From contig JAHHIE010000066.1 of assembly GCA_019358945.1 (NCBI GenBank), forward strand, positions 1 to 37,523: 37,523 bases of DNA, written 5' to 3'. The stretch comes from Stenomitos rutilans HA7619-LM2 (lineage in GTDB: Bacteria > Cyanobacteriota > Cyanobacteriia > Leptolyngbyales > Leptolyngbyaceae). Positions 8,610 through 17,494 of the stretch are shown in pieces (within the stretch, counting starts at the first letter, position 1; each line of letters starts with the position of its first letter). The notes beneath the pieces are model-generated. The model saw nothing but the letters and a program-made list of their open reading frames with translations, did not search any database and was not told where the DNA came from. The position numbers and the translations under genes were made by a program.

Positions 8610-9437
8610 TCATCCTTTTCCACCTGTGAACGCCACGCCTTGAATGAAGTAGCGGTTAAAAAAGGCGTAGACAGCCAAGGCTGGTAGCGTAAAAATCATG
8701 GAGGCTGCCATGATGTAATTCCAGTAGCTAATGTATTGTCCTTTGAAGGCATTTAGACCCAACGTTAGAGTGAACATTTCGGGATCAGATAGAATAACTA
8801 AGGGCATCAGAAATTCATTCCAGGAACCCATAAAGACAAAAATGGTTTGAGCCGCTAATGCAGGTTTTGCGAGGGGTAGAACAATTTGAAAAAAGGTGCC
8901 AAAACGTCCCAAACCATCCAACGCGGCGGCTTCTTCTAGCTCTTTAGGGAAGTTAATAAAAAACTGCCGCATCATAAAAATAAACGTCGCATTGACGGCG
9001 GATGGCACGATCAAGCCTTGATAGGTATTAAGCCATCCCAATGATTTGAGAATCAAGAATTTAGGCAAGAGCGTAATTTGCCCCGGCACCATCAGCACTG
9101 CCAGAATCAGAAAGAACCAAAACTGATTGCCAGGAAAACGAATTCTCGCCAGGGCATAGCCTGCCATTGAATTAAATAAGAGATTCAATAGGGTGACAGA
9201 AATAGCCGCGATCGCGCTATTCATCAACCAGCGACCAAAGAGCGGCTCTTGTGTAAAAATTGTCTGATAATTTGCGAATGTAAACTGTTTGGGCACCAAA
9301 CTTAAGCCTCCTGCTGAAATTTCTGCCAGCGATTTAAAGGAAGCTGATAATGCCCAGGCAAACGGTAACAAGGTAATCAGCGTGTAGGCGATTAGAACTA
9401 TATAGAGAATCGCGGTTGACCAACGTATTGCTTTCAT
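8610..9437 (-). CDS. Carbohydrate ABC transporter permease (MalG/UgpE type)
   Basis: An inner-membrane subunit of a CUT1-family sugar importer. It has 275 residues with about six membrane helices. The conserved cytoplasmic EAA loop (KELEEAAALDG followed by PLAKPALAA), which docks the ATPase, is intact, and the N-terminus (ILYIVLIAYTLITLLPFAWALSASF) is typical of the MalG-like partner. It is the third gene of a minus-strand operon, 9 bp after the MalF-like permease. No ATPase gene is next to it, so a shared ATPase encoded elsewhere is expected. The cyanobacterial GgtBCD glucosylglycerol importer has the same gene order, but the substrate cannot be read from the sequence. Confidence 0.92.
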   Translation of the reverse strand: MKAIRWSTAILYIVLIAYTLITLLPFAWALSASFKSLAEISAGGLSLVPKQFTFANYQTIFTQEPLFGRWLMNSAIAAISVTLLNLLFNSMAGYALARIRFPGNQFWFFLILAVLMVPGQITLLPKFLILKSLGWLNTYQGLIVPSAVNATFIFMMRQFFINFPKELEEAAALDGLGRFGTFFQIVLPLAKPALAAQTIFVFMGSWNEFLMPLVILSDPEMFTLTLGLNAFKGQYISYWNYIMAASMIFTLPALAVYAFFNRYFIQGVAFTGGKG

Positions 9438-9446
9438 ACAAAATTC

Positions 9447-10355
9447 CTAATCTAAACGTTCTTCTTTAAACAACGTGCGCTGAATAATTGTTGAGGTCAT
9501 CAAGATAGCTGCCAGGATTAATGTAAGCGCTAAGGCATAGCCCATATCCAAGTTTTTGAAGGCGTATTGATAGATGAGCAGCACGATCGTCAGCGTAGAA
9601 TCGTTAGGGCCGCCAGAGCCAGCAGAGAAAATATACGACTGATCAAATAGCTGAAACGTCCCAATAATACCCATCACGACGACAAAAAATGTCACGGGCT
9701 GTAAGAAGGGTATGGTGACGTGCAATAACTTCTCCCAACGACTGGCTCCATCTAATGTAGCGGCTTCATAGAGCGTTTCTGGAATATCCTGTAGTGCTGC
9801 TAGATAAATCACCATAAATAAGGGTGCTGTTGACCAAATATTCATGATCATAATGCCCTTTAAGGCAACATTAGGATCGCCTAACCAGTTGTAGGTTGGT
9901 AGGTGTAAAAGACTCAGCAAACTGTTGAGCAAGCCGTTGGAATTATAAATCCACATGAAGATCAGCGTCAGCACTGCCGATGATGTCACAGTGGGCAGAA
10001 AAAAGGCAACCCGAAACCACGATCGCCCCTTAGTTTGACTATTCAAAATCAGGGCAAGGGCAAGGGCAAGGATTGTTTGAATGGGCACCACGATCGCTAC
10101 ATACGAAGCGGTGTTTTTGAGCGCAATCCAAACTCGATCGTCCTGAGCAATTCGCAAGAAGTTCTTTAAACCTGTAAACTGATAGCTCACATTGCCTAGA
10201 AGCTGTACTTTCTGGAAAGCAAGCGCAACGGCATAGGCAATTGGAAGAATCAAAAACACGCCAGCAATCAGAATGGTTGGAGCCATAAACAGATAGCCTG
10301 CAACGTTATCTTTTATGCTTCGCTTTTCCCACCTACGCTTACTCAATCTATTCAT
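9447..10355 (-). CDS. Carbohydrate ABC transporter permease (MalF/UgpA type)
   Basis: The second permease subunit of the same CUT1-type importer. It has 302 residues, an N-terminal basic stretch (MNRLSKRRWEKRS), then about six membrane helices starting at YLFMAPTILIAGVFLILPIAY. The EAA loop is present (LYEAATLDGASRW followed by IPFLQPVTF). It forms the heterodimeric pore with the MalG-like protein encoded 9 bp downstream. It is separated from the upstream binding-protein gene by 62 bp containing a strong hairpin, which probably lowers permease expression relative to the binding protein. Confidence 0.92.
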   Translation of the reverse strand: MNRLSKRRWEKRSIKDNVAGYLFMAPTILIAGVFLILPIAYAVALAFQKVQLLGNVSYQFTGLKNFLRIAQDDRVWIALKNTASYVAIVVPIQTILALALALILNSQTKGRSWFRVAFFLPTVTSSAVLTLIFMWIYNSNGLLNSLLSLLHLPTYNWLGDPNVALKGIMIMNIWSTAPLFMVIYLAALQDIPETLYEAATLDGASRWEKLLHVTIPFLQPVTFFVVVMGIIGTFQLFDQSYIFSAGSGGPNDSTLTIVLLIYQYAFKNLDMGYALALTLILAAILMTSTIIQRTLFKEERLD

Positions 10356-10375
10356 AAGTTTCTACCCTGGTATTT

Positions 10376-10408
10376 AGACCTCTGAGGTCTTAAAGACCTC
10401 AGAGGTCT
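10376..10408. repeat. Hairpin between binding-protein and permease genes, AGACCTCNGAGGTCT
   Basis: Perfect 15-bp arms (10376-10390 and 10394-10408) flank a 3-nt spacer. Each arm, AGACCTCTGAGGTCT or AGACCTCAGAGGTCT, is itself a palindrome, so either one long hairpin or two short ones can form. Its position after the binding-protein gene is where ABC operons often carry mRNA-stabilising or partly terminating hairpins. The motif resembles the AAACCTCNGAGGTTT family at 1225-1291 and 22107-22175. Confidence 0.85.
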
Positions 10409-10417
10409 GTTTCTTTT

Positions 10418-11710
10418 CTAATTAGATAAATAGATTTCTCGATTAGCGGTATCTTGTGCTTTTTGCATTGCCTGGGGTAATGACTGTTCTCCCAACAAAG
10501 CACTAATAAACTGATTGTTGAAGTTCATACGAATGATGGGTAAGTTCTGATTCGCTTGCCAGATCGTTGCATACCTAGCACCTCTGGCAAAGGGAGCATA
10601 TAAGGGGTTTTGTTCGTATCCCGATGCCGCTAAAACCGATCGACGAGTTGGTAAAGCCAAACCTTGTTTTGCCCATGCTTTCATGCCTTCGCTGCCAGTT
10701 AAGTAAGCAATCAATTTCCATGCAGCCTCTTTATGCTTTGCTTTGCGATTCATCACGTAGGCAACAGTGAACGCCATTGTTCCAGCTTTGCCATTGATTG
10801 TAGGAACTTCTGCTGTCGCAAAAGCAAGCGTTGGAAAGGTTTCTTTAAAGTAAGGAATGGCCCACGGGCCTTCAAGCGTCATGGAAACTTTTCCTTGACC
10901 CAACATTTCGCTACCTGAGGTTGCACCGACATCTGTTGGTTGAGCAGCGGTGCGATCGCGACGATATTGATCAATGACTAACTGCAAGCCTTTCAAGCTT
11001 TGAGGTTCAGCAAAAGCCGCATAACCATTCGGCTCGATCAGCTTCCCGCCAAAGGCTTTTAACACAAAAACTTGTCGTGCTAATTCGGGTGCAAGCCCAA
11101 AACCAACTTGATCCATTTTTCCATCATGATTCTGGTCGATCGTCAGCTTTTTAGACACTGCAATAAGCTCATCCCATGTTTTGGGTGGTTGCGCGATACC
11201 AGCCGCCGCAAATGCTTTTTTGTTATACATTAAGGCAAGCGTTGAGAAATCTTTGGGCAGGCCGTACAGCTTGCCGTTGCGCTTAAACGCATTGAGCATT
11301 GAAGGTTCAAAATCAGCCAGATTGAATGCAGGTGTAATGTAAGCATCCAGTGGTTCCAGTACGTTATATTGCATTAATAACGGGGCTTCAAGCGCATCCA
11401 AATAAAATACATCCGGAGCAACATCACCAATGAGGCGCGTTTTAATCACATCCATGTATTCGCTATTGATGACTTCATACTTAACGCGAATACCAGGATT
11501 TTTTGCCTCAAATTCTTGAATCACTTGATGCAAAAGCTTCGTTTCATTAGGATTACTTTGCCAACCGCTTAACGTGATAGTAACGGTTGAATCTTTTGGC
11601 TTGAGTGTATTTTGGCTATGCAAAAAAAGCGCTTGTTTACGACAGCTCGTTAACACGATCGCTCCAAGCAGCAAACAACTCCAGCCAAACTTTCGCAAAC
11701 TAACTTTCAT
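10418..11710 (-). CDS. Sugar ABC transporter substrate-binding lipoprotein (solute-binding family 1)
   Basis: Captures a sugar or oligosaccharide outside the inner membrane and delivers it to the two permeases downstream. The protein has 430 residues, a lipoprotein signal peptide with lipobox LTSC (Cys at residue 23 from this start), and the family-1 pattern: TVTITLSGWQSNPNETKLL, FEAKNPGIRVKYEV, DVFYLDALEAPLLMQ, LYGLPKDFSTLALMYNKKAF, PKTWDELIAVSKKL and a C-terminal YLTGSEGMKAWAKQGLALPT. ATG 11710 is directly preceded by a GTG in frame (11713); the ATG is preferred. It is the first gene of the importer operon and is divergent from the CNB-AAA-polyferredoxin gene, sharing a 232-bp gap. Confidence 0.92.
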   Translation of the reverse strand: MKVSLRKFGWSCLLLGAIVLTSCRKQALFLHSQNTLKPKDSTVTITLSGWQSNPNETKLLHQVIQEFEAKNPGIRVKYEVINSEYMDVIKTRLIGDVAPDVFYLDALEAPLLMQYNVLEPLDAYITPAFNLADFEPSMLNAFKRNGKLYGLPKDFSTLALMYNKKAFAAAGIAQPPKTWDELIAVSKKLTIDQNHDGKMDQVGFGLAPELARQVFVLKAFGGKLIEPNGYAAFAEPQSLKGLQLVIDQYRRDRTAAQPTDVGATSGSEMLGQGKVSMTLEGPWAIPYFKETFPTLAFATAEVPTINGKAGTMAFTVAYVMNRKAKHKEAAWKLIAYLTGSEGMKAWAKQGLALPTRRSVLAASGYEQNPLYAPFARGARYATIWQANQNLPIIRMNFNNQFISALLGEQSLPQAMQKAQDTANREIYLSN

Positions 11711-11942
11711 CACGCTTATCGCCGCATATTCAAGTCACTTTCTTTTTAATCTACAGCGCTATCTTCTTGTTACGCGAGCCAAAAAGATCTCTCCTACGAT
11801 AGAGACAAGCTGAATGTCGAGAATGCCACCGATTCATGCGTCGAAATATTGAGGACTGTAGGCTGCGGCGGCAACTCAGGTACGATTGCAATGAGAAAAC
11901 GTCGGTAAAAAGCAGGTGCCAAGCTTGGATGAGGTAAGCGGG

Positions 11943-14477
11943 ATGGAACAGGCAGAAAAAGTGGCATGGCTACGCGAAAATACAAGCTTAGCTTCCTTAT
12001 CAGAGGGCGCATTAGAGGCAATTGCCTTCGCAATTCAGGAAGACTCGGTGCAGGAAAATCGACGACTCGTTTTGGAAGATACGCCGCCCGACGCGCTGTA
12101 CATTCTCAAGTCGGGGCGGTTAGAAAGCTACCGTACTAGCAAAACGGGACTGGCGAATGCAGTCAGTTTGCTGCCGGGAACGGTGCTGCACCTGAAGGAG
12201 CTAGCGTTAGACCAACCCGTAGAACAGACGGTGATTACGCTCAACGATTGCGTGGTGTGGAGCATTCCCAAAGCCGACTTTTTGGCGATCGTGCAGCAGC
12301 ATCCCGAAATTACCCAAACGCTCTCGCGTCAACTCGCCACCGAACTCGATCAGGTGTCTGCCCAACTGGCCTACGAGCGAGAACGCCAAACAGCTCTGCG
12401 TCCTTATCTGTTGCCTAAAGTCCGGCGAGGCATCGTGGGTTCCAGTCGTTATGCTACCCGATTACGGCAGGAGATTAAGAAGGCAGCGGGTGATCGGCGA
12501 TCGGTGCTGGTGTTTGGTGAACCGGGATTAGGGAAAGACAATGCGACAGCGCTGATTCACTTTGGGTCGCGCGATCGGCACGAGCCGATGATCAAAGTCA
12601 ACTGCGACACCTTGCAAGCCAGTGGGTCTGAACTTTTTGGGCGGGTGGGTGGCAAACCGGGACTCATCGAGTGGTTGGGCGAAGGCACCCTGCTGCTGAA
12701 CAACGTGCAGGAACTGCCAGCAGAGCTACAAAGCAAGGTCGTGCGGCTGCTAGAAACAGGCGAATATGACCCGGTAGGACGCGATGGTGAGTTGCCCCCA
12801 ACACCGCGACAGTGCAACGCCCGCATTATGATGACCTCCGAAAAAGTGCTTCCACATCTGGAGCGTAAAGGGCTGGTTGGGCAGATTATTCGCGTCCCCC
12901 CTTTACGAGTCCGAAAAGCCGACATTCAAGCGCAGGTGGAATACTACCTCAGCTTATTGTGTCGGGCGCGGGGACTGCCGAAGCCCGGTGTGGCTCCAGA
13001 AGCGCTGCGGCGGCTGCAAGGCTACGACTTTCCTGGGAATCTCACGGAGTTGGAAAGCCTGGTCGAGCGGGCACTGCTGCAATCCGATGGGGCGACCGAA
13101 CTGACCGAAGAGGTCTTTTGGGCAGTCAGCGGAAAAACCAGACGCTTTCGCGTGAATCTTCTCAACGCATCACCGAAGTTTCGCCAGTTCTTGCGGAGTC
13201 CCTGGTATCCCGATCGCATTAACTATGGCTTCACGCTGGGCTTTTTTGCTGTCGTGGTTGCCGTGCTGATGCTAGGGCCGCAAAGCCGCGATCGCAACAT
13301 CGCGCTCAATTTTTTCTGGGCGTGGTGGTGGATGATCATTCTGGCAGCCTTCCCCTTTGTGGGACGGCTCTGGTGTTCGGTCTGCCCCTTTATGATCTAC
13401 GGCGAACTCGCGCAGAAGTTCTCCCTCTGGCTCTATCCGCGTCAACTGCTGCCCTGGCCACGTCAGCAAGCCGAGAAATGGGGCGGTTGGTTCCTGTTTG
13501 GGATGTTCACCCTCATTCTGCTGTGGGAAGAGCTTTGGGACTTAGAAAACACCGCGTACCTATCCGGTTGCCTGCTGCTGCTGATTACGGCGGGAGCCGT
13601 CATTTTCTCGCTGCTGTTTGAGCGACGGTTTTGGTGTCGGTATCTGTGTCCGATCGGCGGCATGAATGGACTTTTTGCCAAGCTGTCGATGGTGGAACTC
13701 CGCGCCCAGCAGGGTATTTGTTCTGCCACCTGCACCACTTACCAGTGCTACAAAGGTGGCCCTGAAAAAGGTGAAGGTCAAGAAACAGGCGGCTGTCCCC
13801 TCTACTCCCATCCCGCGCAGCTTGAAGACAATCGAGATTGCGTGCTGTGCATGACCTGCCTCAAAGCCTGTCCTCACCGTTCTGTCGAGCTAAACCTGCG
13901 ACCACCGGGTATCGAACTGTGGACAACGCACCAGCCGACCTATGCTGAGGTCTGCCTGCTGTTTCTGTTGTTTGGAGCGGTCTTTCTGCATCGCTTACCC
14001 GAAATCGAAGCGCAGTTTGGCTGGCATCTCCATCTGGATCACTTTGGCATTCACGCAGGCGTTTCGCTGTTGGCGCTACTGCTACCCAGCAGTAGCGCCC
14101 TCCTCGCCTACGCCGTGATCCAACTCTTGCAACACAACTGCAAGCCACGCCCCTTTCTGGAACTGGCGTATGGCTATTTGCCCCTCGTTCTGGGCACAAG
14201 TCTGGCACACTACTTCCGTCTGGGCTTGACAGAAGCCGGACAAATTGTGCCCGTCACCTTCGCCACCTTTGGCTTTGGGACGGCAAACCTACCGATCGCC
14301 ATTGCAGACCCCGCTGTAATTGCCTTTTTGCAAAGCGTTACGCTGATTTTCTCGTTCTGGCTCAGCGTCGTACTCACCCAAAAAATTGCCCGTCAGTCGT
14401 TGCTCAGTCTTTTGCCGCAACATCTGGCAATGCTGGCGATTGGTTCCCTCATGTGGAAGGTGATTGTCGGTTGGTAA
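11943..14477 (+). CDS. Fusion of cyclic-nucleotide-binding domain, degenerate sigma54-type AAA+ domain and membrane polyferredoxin
   Basis: The 844-residue protein has three modules. Residues ~10-145 resemble a Crp/cNMP-binding domain (LYILKSGRLESYR, VVWSIPKADFLAIVQQHPEI). Residues ~165-400 are an NtrC-like AAA+ domain: Walker A GEPGLGKD (192-199) and IRVPPLRVRKADI are kept, but the sigma54-contacting GAFTGA loop is absent and the Walker B acidic pair is NN (TLLLNNV, N253/N254). Residues ~424-844 contain several membrane helices and NapH/NosR-like Fe-S motifs: WCSVCP, WCRYLCP, CSATCTTYQC and CVLCMTCLKACP. A redox- or nucleotide-controlled electron-transfer or sensory role is inference; cyanobacteria lack sigma54, so classical activator function is unlikely. 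ATG 11943 has GAGG 8 nt upstream and is preferred over GTG 11916. Confidence 0.88.
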   Translation: MEQAEKVAWLRENTSLASLSEGALEAIAFAIQEDSVQENRRLVLEDTPPDALYILKSGRLESYRTSKTGLANAVSLLPGTVLHLKELALDQPVEQTVITLNDCVVWSIPKADFLAIVQQHPEITQTLSRQLATELDQVSAQLAYERERQTALRPYLLPKVRRGIVGSSRYATRLRQEIKKAAGDRRSVLVFGEPGLGKDNATALIHFGSRDRHEPMIKVNCDTLQASGSELFGRVGGKPGLIEWLGEGTLLLNNVQELPAELQSKVVRLLETGEYDPVGRDGELPPTPRQCNARIMMTSEKVLPHLERKGLVGQIIRVPPLRVRKADIQAQVEYYLSLLCRARGLPKPGVAPEALRRLQGYDFPGNLTELESLVERALLQSDGATELTEEVFWAVSGKTRRFRVNLLNASPKFRQFLRSPWYPDRINYGFTLGFFAVVVAVLMLGPQSRDRNIALNFFWAWWWMIILAAFPFVGRLWCSVCPFMIYGELAQKFSLWLYPRQLLPWPRQQAEKWGGWFLFGMFTLILLWEELWDLENTAYLSGCLLLLITAGAVIFSLLFERRFWCRYLCPIGGMNGLFAKLSMVELRAQQGICSATCTTYQCYKGGPEKGEGQETGGCPLYSHPAQLEDNRDCVLCMTCLKACPHRSVELNLRPPGIELWTTHQPTYAEVCLLFLLFGAVFLHRLPEIEAQFGWHLHLDHFGIHAGVSLLALLLPSSSALLAYAVIQLLQHNCKPRPFLELAYGYLPLVLGTSLAHYFRLGLTEAGQIVPVTFATFGFGTANLPIAIADPAVIAFLQSVTLIFSFWLSVVLTQKIARQSLLSLLPQHLAMLAIGSLMWKVIVGW

Positions 14478-14486
14478 GACTTTGTC

Positions 14487-14801
14487 GAGTCTTGAACACT
14501 TATCAGAGAGTCTTGGATACTCGTCGGTGAGTCCTGGATACTCACTGGAGACTCTTTCATACTCGTTAGCGAGTCTTGGATACTCGTCGGTGAGTCCTGG
14601 ATACTCATTGGAGACTCTTTCATACTTGTCAGCGAGTCTTAAATACTCGTCGGTGAGTCCTGGATACTCATTGGAGACTCTTTCATACTTGTCAGCGAGT
14701 CTTAAATACTCGTCGGTGAGTCCTGGATACTCATTGGAGACTCTTTCATACTCATTGGAGAGTCTTGCATACTCATCGGAGAGTCTCGGATACTCAGTGG
14801 G
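14487..14801. repeat. Fifteen 21-bp tandem repeats with 63-bp higher-order period
   Basis: Units such as GAGTCTTGGATACTCGTCGG(T), GAGTCCTGGATACTCATTGG(A) and GACTCTTTCATACTTGTCAG(C) alternate in triplets, beginning 10 bp after the stop of the preceding gene. Because the unit is a multiple of three, several frames on both strands stay open. Minus-strand frames read as heptads like EYPGLTDEYLRLADKYERVS or SIQDSPTSIQDSLTSMKES; a plus-strand frame reads SVSPGYSLETLSY. None has a convincing ribosome-binding site or recognisable flanking domain. The longest minus frame (14906 to 14289) also runs antisense through the end of the upstream gene. I treat it as a repeat, with a small repeat protein as the alternative. 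Confidence 0.85.
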
Positions 14802-15044
14802 GCAATTCAACAGCAATCCGTTGATCGCGGCGGAGAGATTGAGTACAGCAAAACAGTGCGTTGACGTTTCGGTTTTTACGGCAGGCACAGAGCGGTGTAG
14901 GAGCACAGCCTTGCTTTAAACTAGCAGTAGCCGTTTTCAGGCATCGATCGTCCAGACTGGAGTATGGCAGGTAGTTCACACTAGCCAGAACCACTTCAAC
15001 GTCTTGCTTGAGTCGATACTTACAGCCGCTTACAACCCTTAAAC

Positions 15045-16265
15045 ATGACAGCCATCGCCGCTACGATCGCGCCCCTCAGTTGGTCAGAGCTTGAAGCCCT
15101 GTCAGACTTTTCCGTCGATCCCGTCAATGGAGCCACCAACGCTCAAGCCCGCCTGCGCCTCTTTGGACAGTCGGAAGCTGATGTACGCGTCACCCTCTAC
15201 CGCGATCATCATGCCTGGTGTCCCTATTGCCAGAAAGTGTGGCTGTGGTTAGAGGAGAAGCAGATCCCCTACCGCATCGAAAAAGTAACAATGTTTTGCT
15301 ACGGGGAAAAAGAGCGCTGGTATAAGCGCAAAGTGCCGTCGGGAATGCTGCCTGCGATCGAGCTAGATGGTCGCCTCATCACCGAAAGTGACGACATTTT
15401 GCTGGCGCTGGAACAGGCATTTGAACCGCTGGCGTTTGGCATGAAACATCCCACCGTGCAGCCCTTGCGCTATCTGGAACGCTTGCTCTTTCGCTCCTGG
15501 TGCGCGTGGCTGTGCTATCCCGCTCGATCGACCCAGCAAGAAAACGGTAACCGCGAGCAATTTATCAGCGTCGTTGCCAAGGTGGAAGCAGCTTTAAGTG
15601 CGACACCTGGTTCCTACTTCCTGGAAACCTTCAGCACAGCGGATGTGATTTTCACGCCCTACGTGGAACGCATGAACGCCAGCCTTTACTACTACAAGGG
15701 CTACTCTTTGCGCGAAGACAATCCGCGCCTCTCTGACTGGTTTAATGCGATGGAAAGTCGGCCCACTTACCGGGGCACCCAAAGCGACTTCCATACCCAT
15801 GTACATGACCTGCCACCGCAAATGGGAGGCTGCTGGGAGAACAATGAACCACAAACGAAAATCAACCAGTCTCGCGTTGATCACGGCCCCTGGGAAGGTC
15901 TCCCCGATGTCACCGCTCCCGAACCAGAGACCGCTAGGACTGAAGCGCTCTACCGGGTGCTCAAGCATCGTGCCAACATCATTCGCGTGAATCCTGCTAA
16001 CGATGAGGTGATGGATATTGCCTTGCGTTGTGCTTTGACGAACCTAATGACGGGACAATTGTGTGCGCCTCCCCTGGATGCCGACGTGGCGCTCCGCTAC
16101 TTGCGCGATCGCATCAGCGTGCCCCGCGATATGTCGATCTACGCTGCCAAGCGGTTGAGAGCAGCGCTAGAAACCACGGCTGCCCTTGCAGGCGATCGGC
16201 AAAGTACCCCCATTCCCATACAGCATCGCCGCGACCAAAACCCGGCTGAGTTTGCTAGAGTCTAA
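15045..16265 (+). CDS. Glutathione S-transferase family protein
   Basis: A 406-residue protein with an N-terminal thioredoxin-like GST domain (about 45-130) carrying a CPYC motif (WCPYCQK, C59 and C62) as in omega-class GSTs and glutaredoxins, then [20 protein letters not shown], the glutathione-binding cis-Pro and Ser-Asp region. A helical GST C-terminal domain follows (about 145-250). Residues ~260-406 form an extra helical tail ([38 protein letters not shown]) not found in short GSTs. A role in redox or detoxification chemistry is inferred from the family. The ATG follows TTAAAC without a clear Shine-Dalgarno. The nat gene follows on the same strand after 70 bp. Confidence 0.88.
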   Translation: MTAIAATIAPLSWSELEALSDFSVDPVNGATNAQARLRLFGQSEADVRVTLYRDHHAWCPYCQKVWLWLEEKQIPYRIEKVTMFCYGEKERWYKRKVPSGMLPAIELDGRLITESDDILLALEQAFEPLAFGMKHPTVQPLRYLERLLFRSWCAWLCYPARSTQQENGNREQFISVVAKVEAALSATPGSYFLETFSTADVIFTPYVERMNASLYYYKGYSLREDNPRLSDWFNAMESRPTYRGTQSDFHTHVHDLPPQMGGCWENNEPQTKINQSRVDHGPWEGLPDVTAPEPETARTEALYRVLKHRANIIRVNPANDEVMDIALRCALTNLMTGQLCAPPLDADVALRYLRDRISVPRDMSIYAAKRLRAALETTAALAGDRQSTPIPIQHRRDQNPAEFARV

Positions 16266-16335
16266 ACCGCACGAAACAGGGAATCTCCAGTACATTCGAC
16301 ACTGTCACCCAAAACCGATCGCATTCTCGACTGCT

Positions 16336-17172
16336 ATGAAAAATCAATTCTCAGACTCAATCAACCTCGATGCGTATTTCGAGCGCATTGGCTATAGTGG
16401 CGATCGCACTCCGACCCTTCAAACGCTTCAGGCTATCTGCAAGCATCACACAGAGACGATCGCGTTTGAGAATCTCAATCCCTTACTCAAACAACCCGTT
16501 CTTTTAGACATTCAGTCGATACAGCAAAAGTTGATCCACAAAGGGCGAGGAGGCTACTGCTTTGAGCAGAACTCACTGCTGCGAGCCGTGCTCATCGCAC
16601 TCGGTTTTCAAATCACCAATCTCGCTGCCCGTGTCTTGTGGAACCTTCCCGAAGGCACGATCACACCGCTTAGCCACATGGTGCTTCGGGTTGACCTTAA
16701 TAACGAGCTGTACATTGTTGATGTTGGCTTCGGTGGCGCTACGCCTACAACGCCCCTGTTACTCAAACCAGACCTTGAACAACCAACACCGCACGAACCG
16801 TTTCGCTTGCTTAAAACCGATGATGCTTACACGCTGCAAATCTTGATTGGTCAGGCATGGAAGTCAGTCTACTGCTTTGATTTGCACGTGCGACAACTAC
16901 CCGATTATGAAGTGAGCAATTGGTACGTCTCAACTCATCCTGCTTCACACTTTGTCACTTCGCTCATGGTCACTAGACCAGACCCAGATAAGCGTAATGT
17001 CTTGCTCAATAATCAACTGACCGCCCATTATTTAGATGGCCGAACAGAGCGCCATCGTCTTGATACGGTAGAAGCACTGCGGGCCGCTTTGACTGATGTT
17101 TTTCATCTACAGCTACCCGCGATCGCGGGTATGGATGAAACCTTTCAACGGTTAATTGAGCCAGATGCTTGA
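16336..17172 (+). CDS. nat: Arylamine N-acetyltransferase
   Basis: Transfers an acetyl group from acetyl-CoA to arylamines or related substrates by a Cys-His-Asp triad. From the chosen ATG the 278-residue product matches the family length. The triad is visible: Cys75 in RGGYCFEQN, His114 in PLSHMVLRV, Asp129 in YIVDVGFGG. The N-terminal INLDAYFERIGYSG and AFENLNPLL are typical. The frame is open further upstream, overlapping the end of the GST gene, but the family start and spacing favour 16336. It may be co-transcribed with the GST-like gene, which would fit a detoxification pair (inference). Confidence 0.94.
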   Translation: MKNQFSDSINLDAYFERIGYSGDRTPTLQTLQAICKHHTETIAFENLNPLLKQPVLLDIQSIQQKLIHKGRGGYCFEQNSLLRAVLIALGFQITNLAARVLWNLPEGTITPLSHMVLRVDLNNELYIVDVGFGGATPTTPLLLKPDLEQPTPHEPFRLLKTDDAYTLQILIGQAWKSVYCFDLHVRQLPDYEVSNWYVSTHPASHFVTSLMVTRPDPDKRNVLLNNQLTAHYLDGRTERHRLDTVEALRAALTDVFHLQLPAIAGMDETFQRLIEPDA

Positions 17173-17255
17173 TGTCTTCGCCCTTGCCGCGACTGGCATT
17201 GAGCGCGATCGCCACTTCACGCGGTTGCCAATCACAGCAGTACGCAGGTAAGTTA

Positions 17256-17361
17256 ATACTAAATTAAATTGAAGATGCGACACATTCTGTAGGGGCAAGG
17301 CAATGCCTTGCTTGCCCTTATGCAACGATTCATCTGTAGCGATTGTTGTTTAAATCGGTAT
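17256..17361. repeat. MITE-like element, diverged copy A
   Basis: About 106 bp beginning ATACTAAATT and ending AAATCGGTAT (imperfect terminal inverted repeats), with an internal palindrome around GGGGCAAGGCAATGCCTTGC. It is related to the two closer copies at 32316-32417 and 35478-35579. It lies in the gap after nat. The rest of 17173-17494 holds four TGCCYTC heptamers (17404-17431) and the terminator of the minus-strand gene. Confidence 0.8.
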
Positions 17362-17403
17362 TAAGACACACCGTTACAGTCAAAGCCTCGATCAATAGGA
17401 TTT

Positions 17404-17431
17404 TGCCCTCTGCCTCCTGCCCTCTGCCTTC
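17404..17431. repeat. Heptamer short tandem repeat (TGCCYTC)
   Basis: Four 7-bp units: TGCCCTC, TGCCTCC, TGCCCTC, TGCCTTC. Same family as the short run near 3648. Confidence 0.8.
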
Positions 17432-17445
17432 TAAACAGACAAAGC

Positions 17446-17473
17446 AAAAGCCCCAGACAATTTGCCTGAGGCT
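17446..17473 (-). terminator. Intrinsic terminator of the 17495-17887 gene
   Basis: On the minus strand a 10-bp stem (AGCCTCAGGC with GTCTGGGGCT, two G-U pairs) and a 5-nt loop are followed by TTTT. It lies 22 bp beyond the stop codon, supporting the small gene upstream as real. Confidence 0.75.
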
Positions 17474-17494
17474 CTTACGTGACATCGTGAATCG

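Noticed and set aside
11943-14477. Functional sigma54 transcriptional activator
   Set aside because: GAFTGA and the Walker B acidic residues are missing, there is no DNA-binding domain, and cyanobacteria lack sigma54.
14487-14801. CRISPR array
   Set aside because: Units are contiguous 21-mers without unique spacers, and no cas gene is present.
14289-14906. 205-codon minus-strand frame with EYxRLSD heptads
   Set aside because: It is open mainly because of the 21-bp repeats, runs antisense into the end of the fusion gene, and has no ribosome-binding site; kept as a repeat only.
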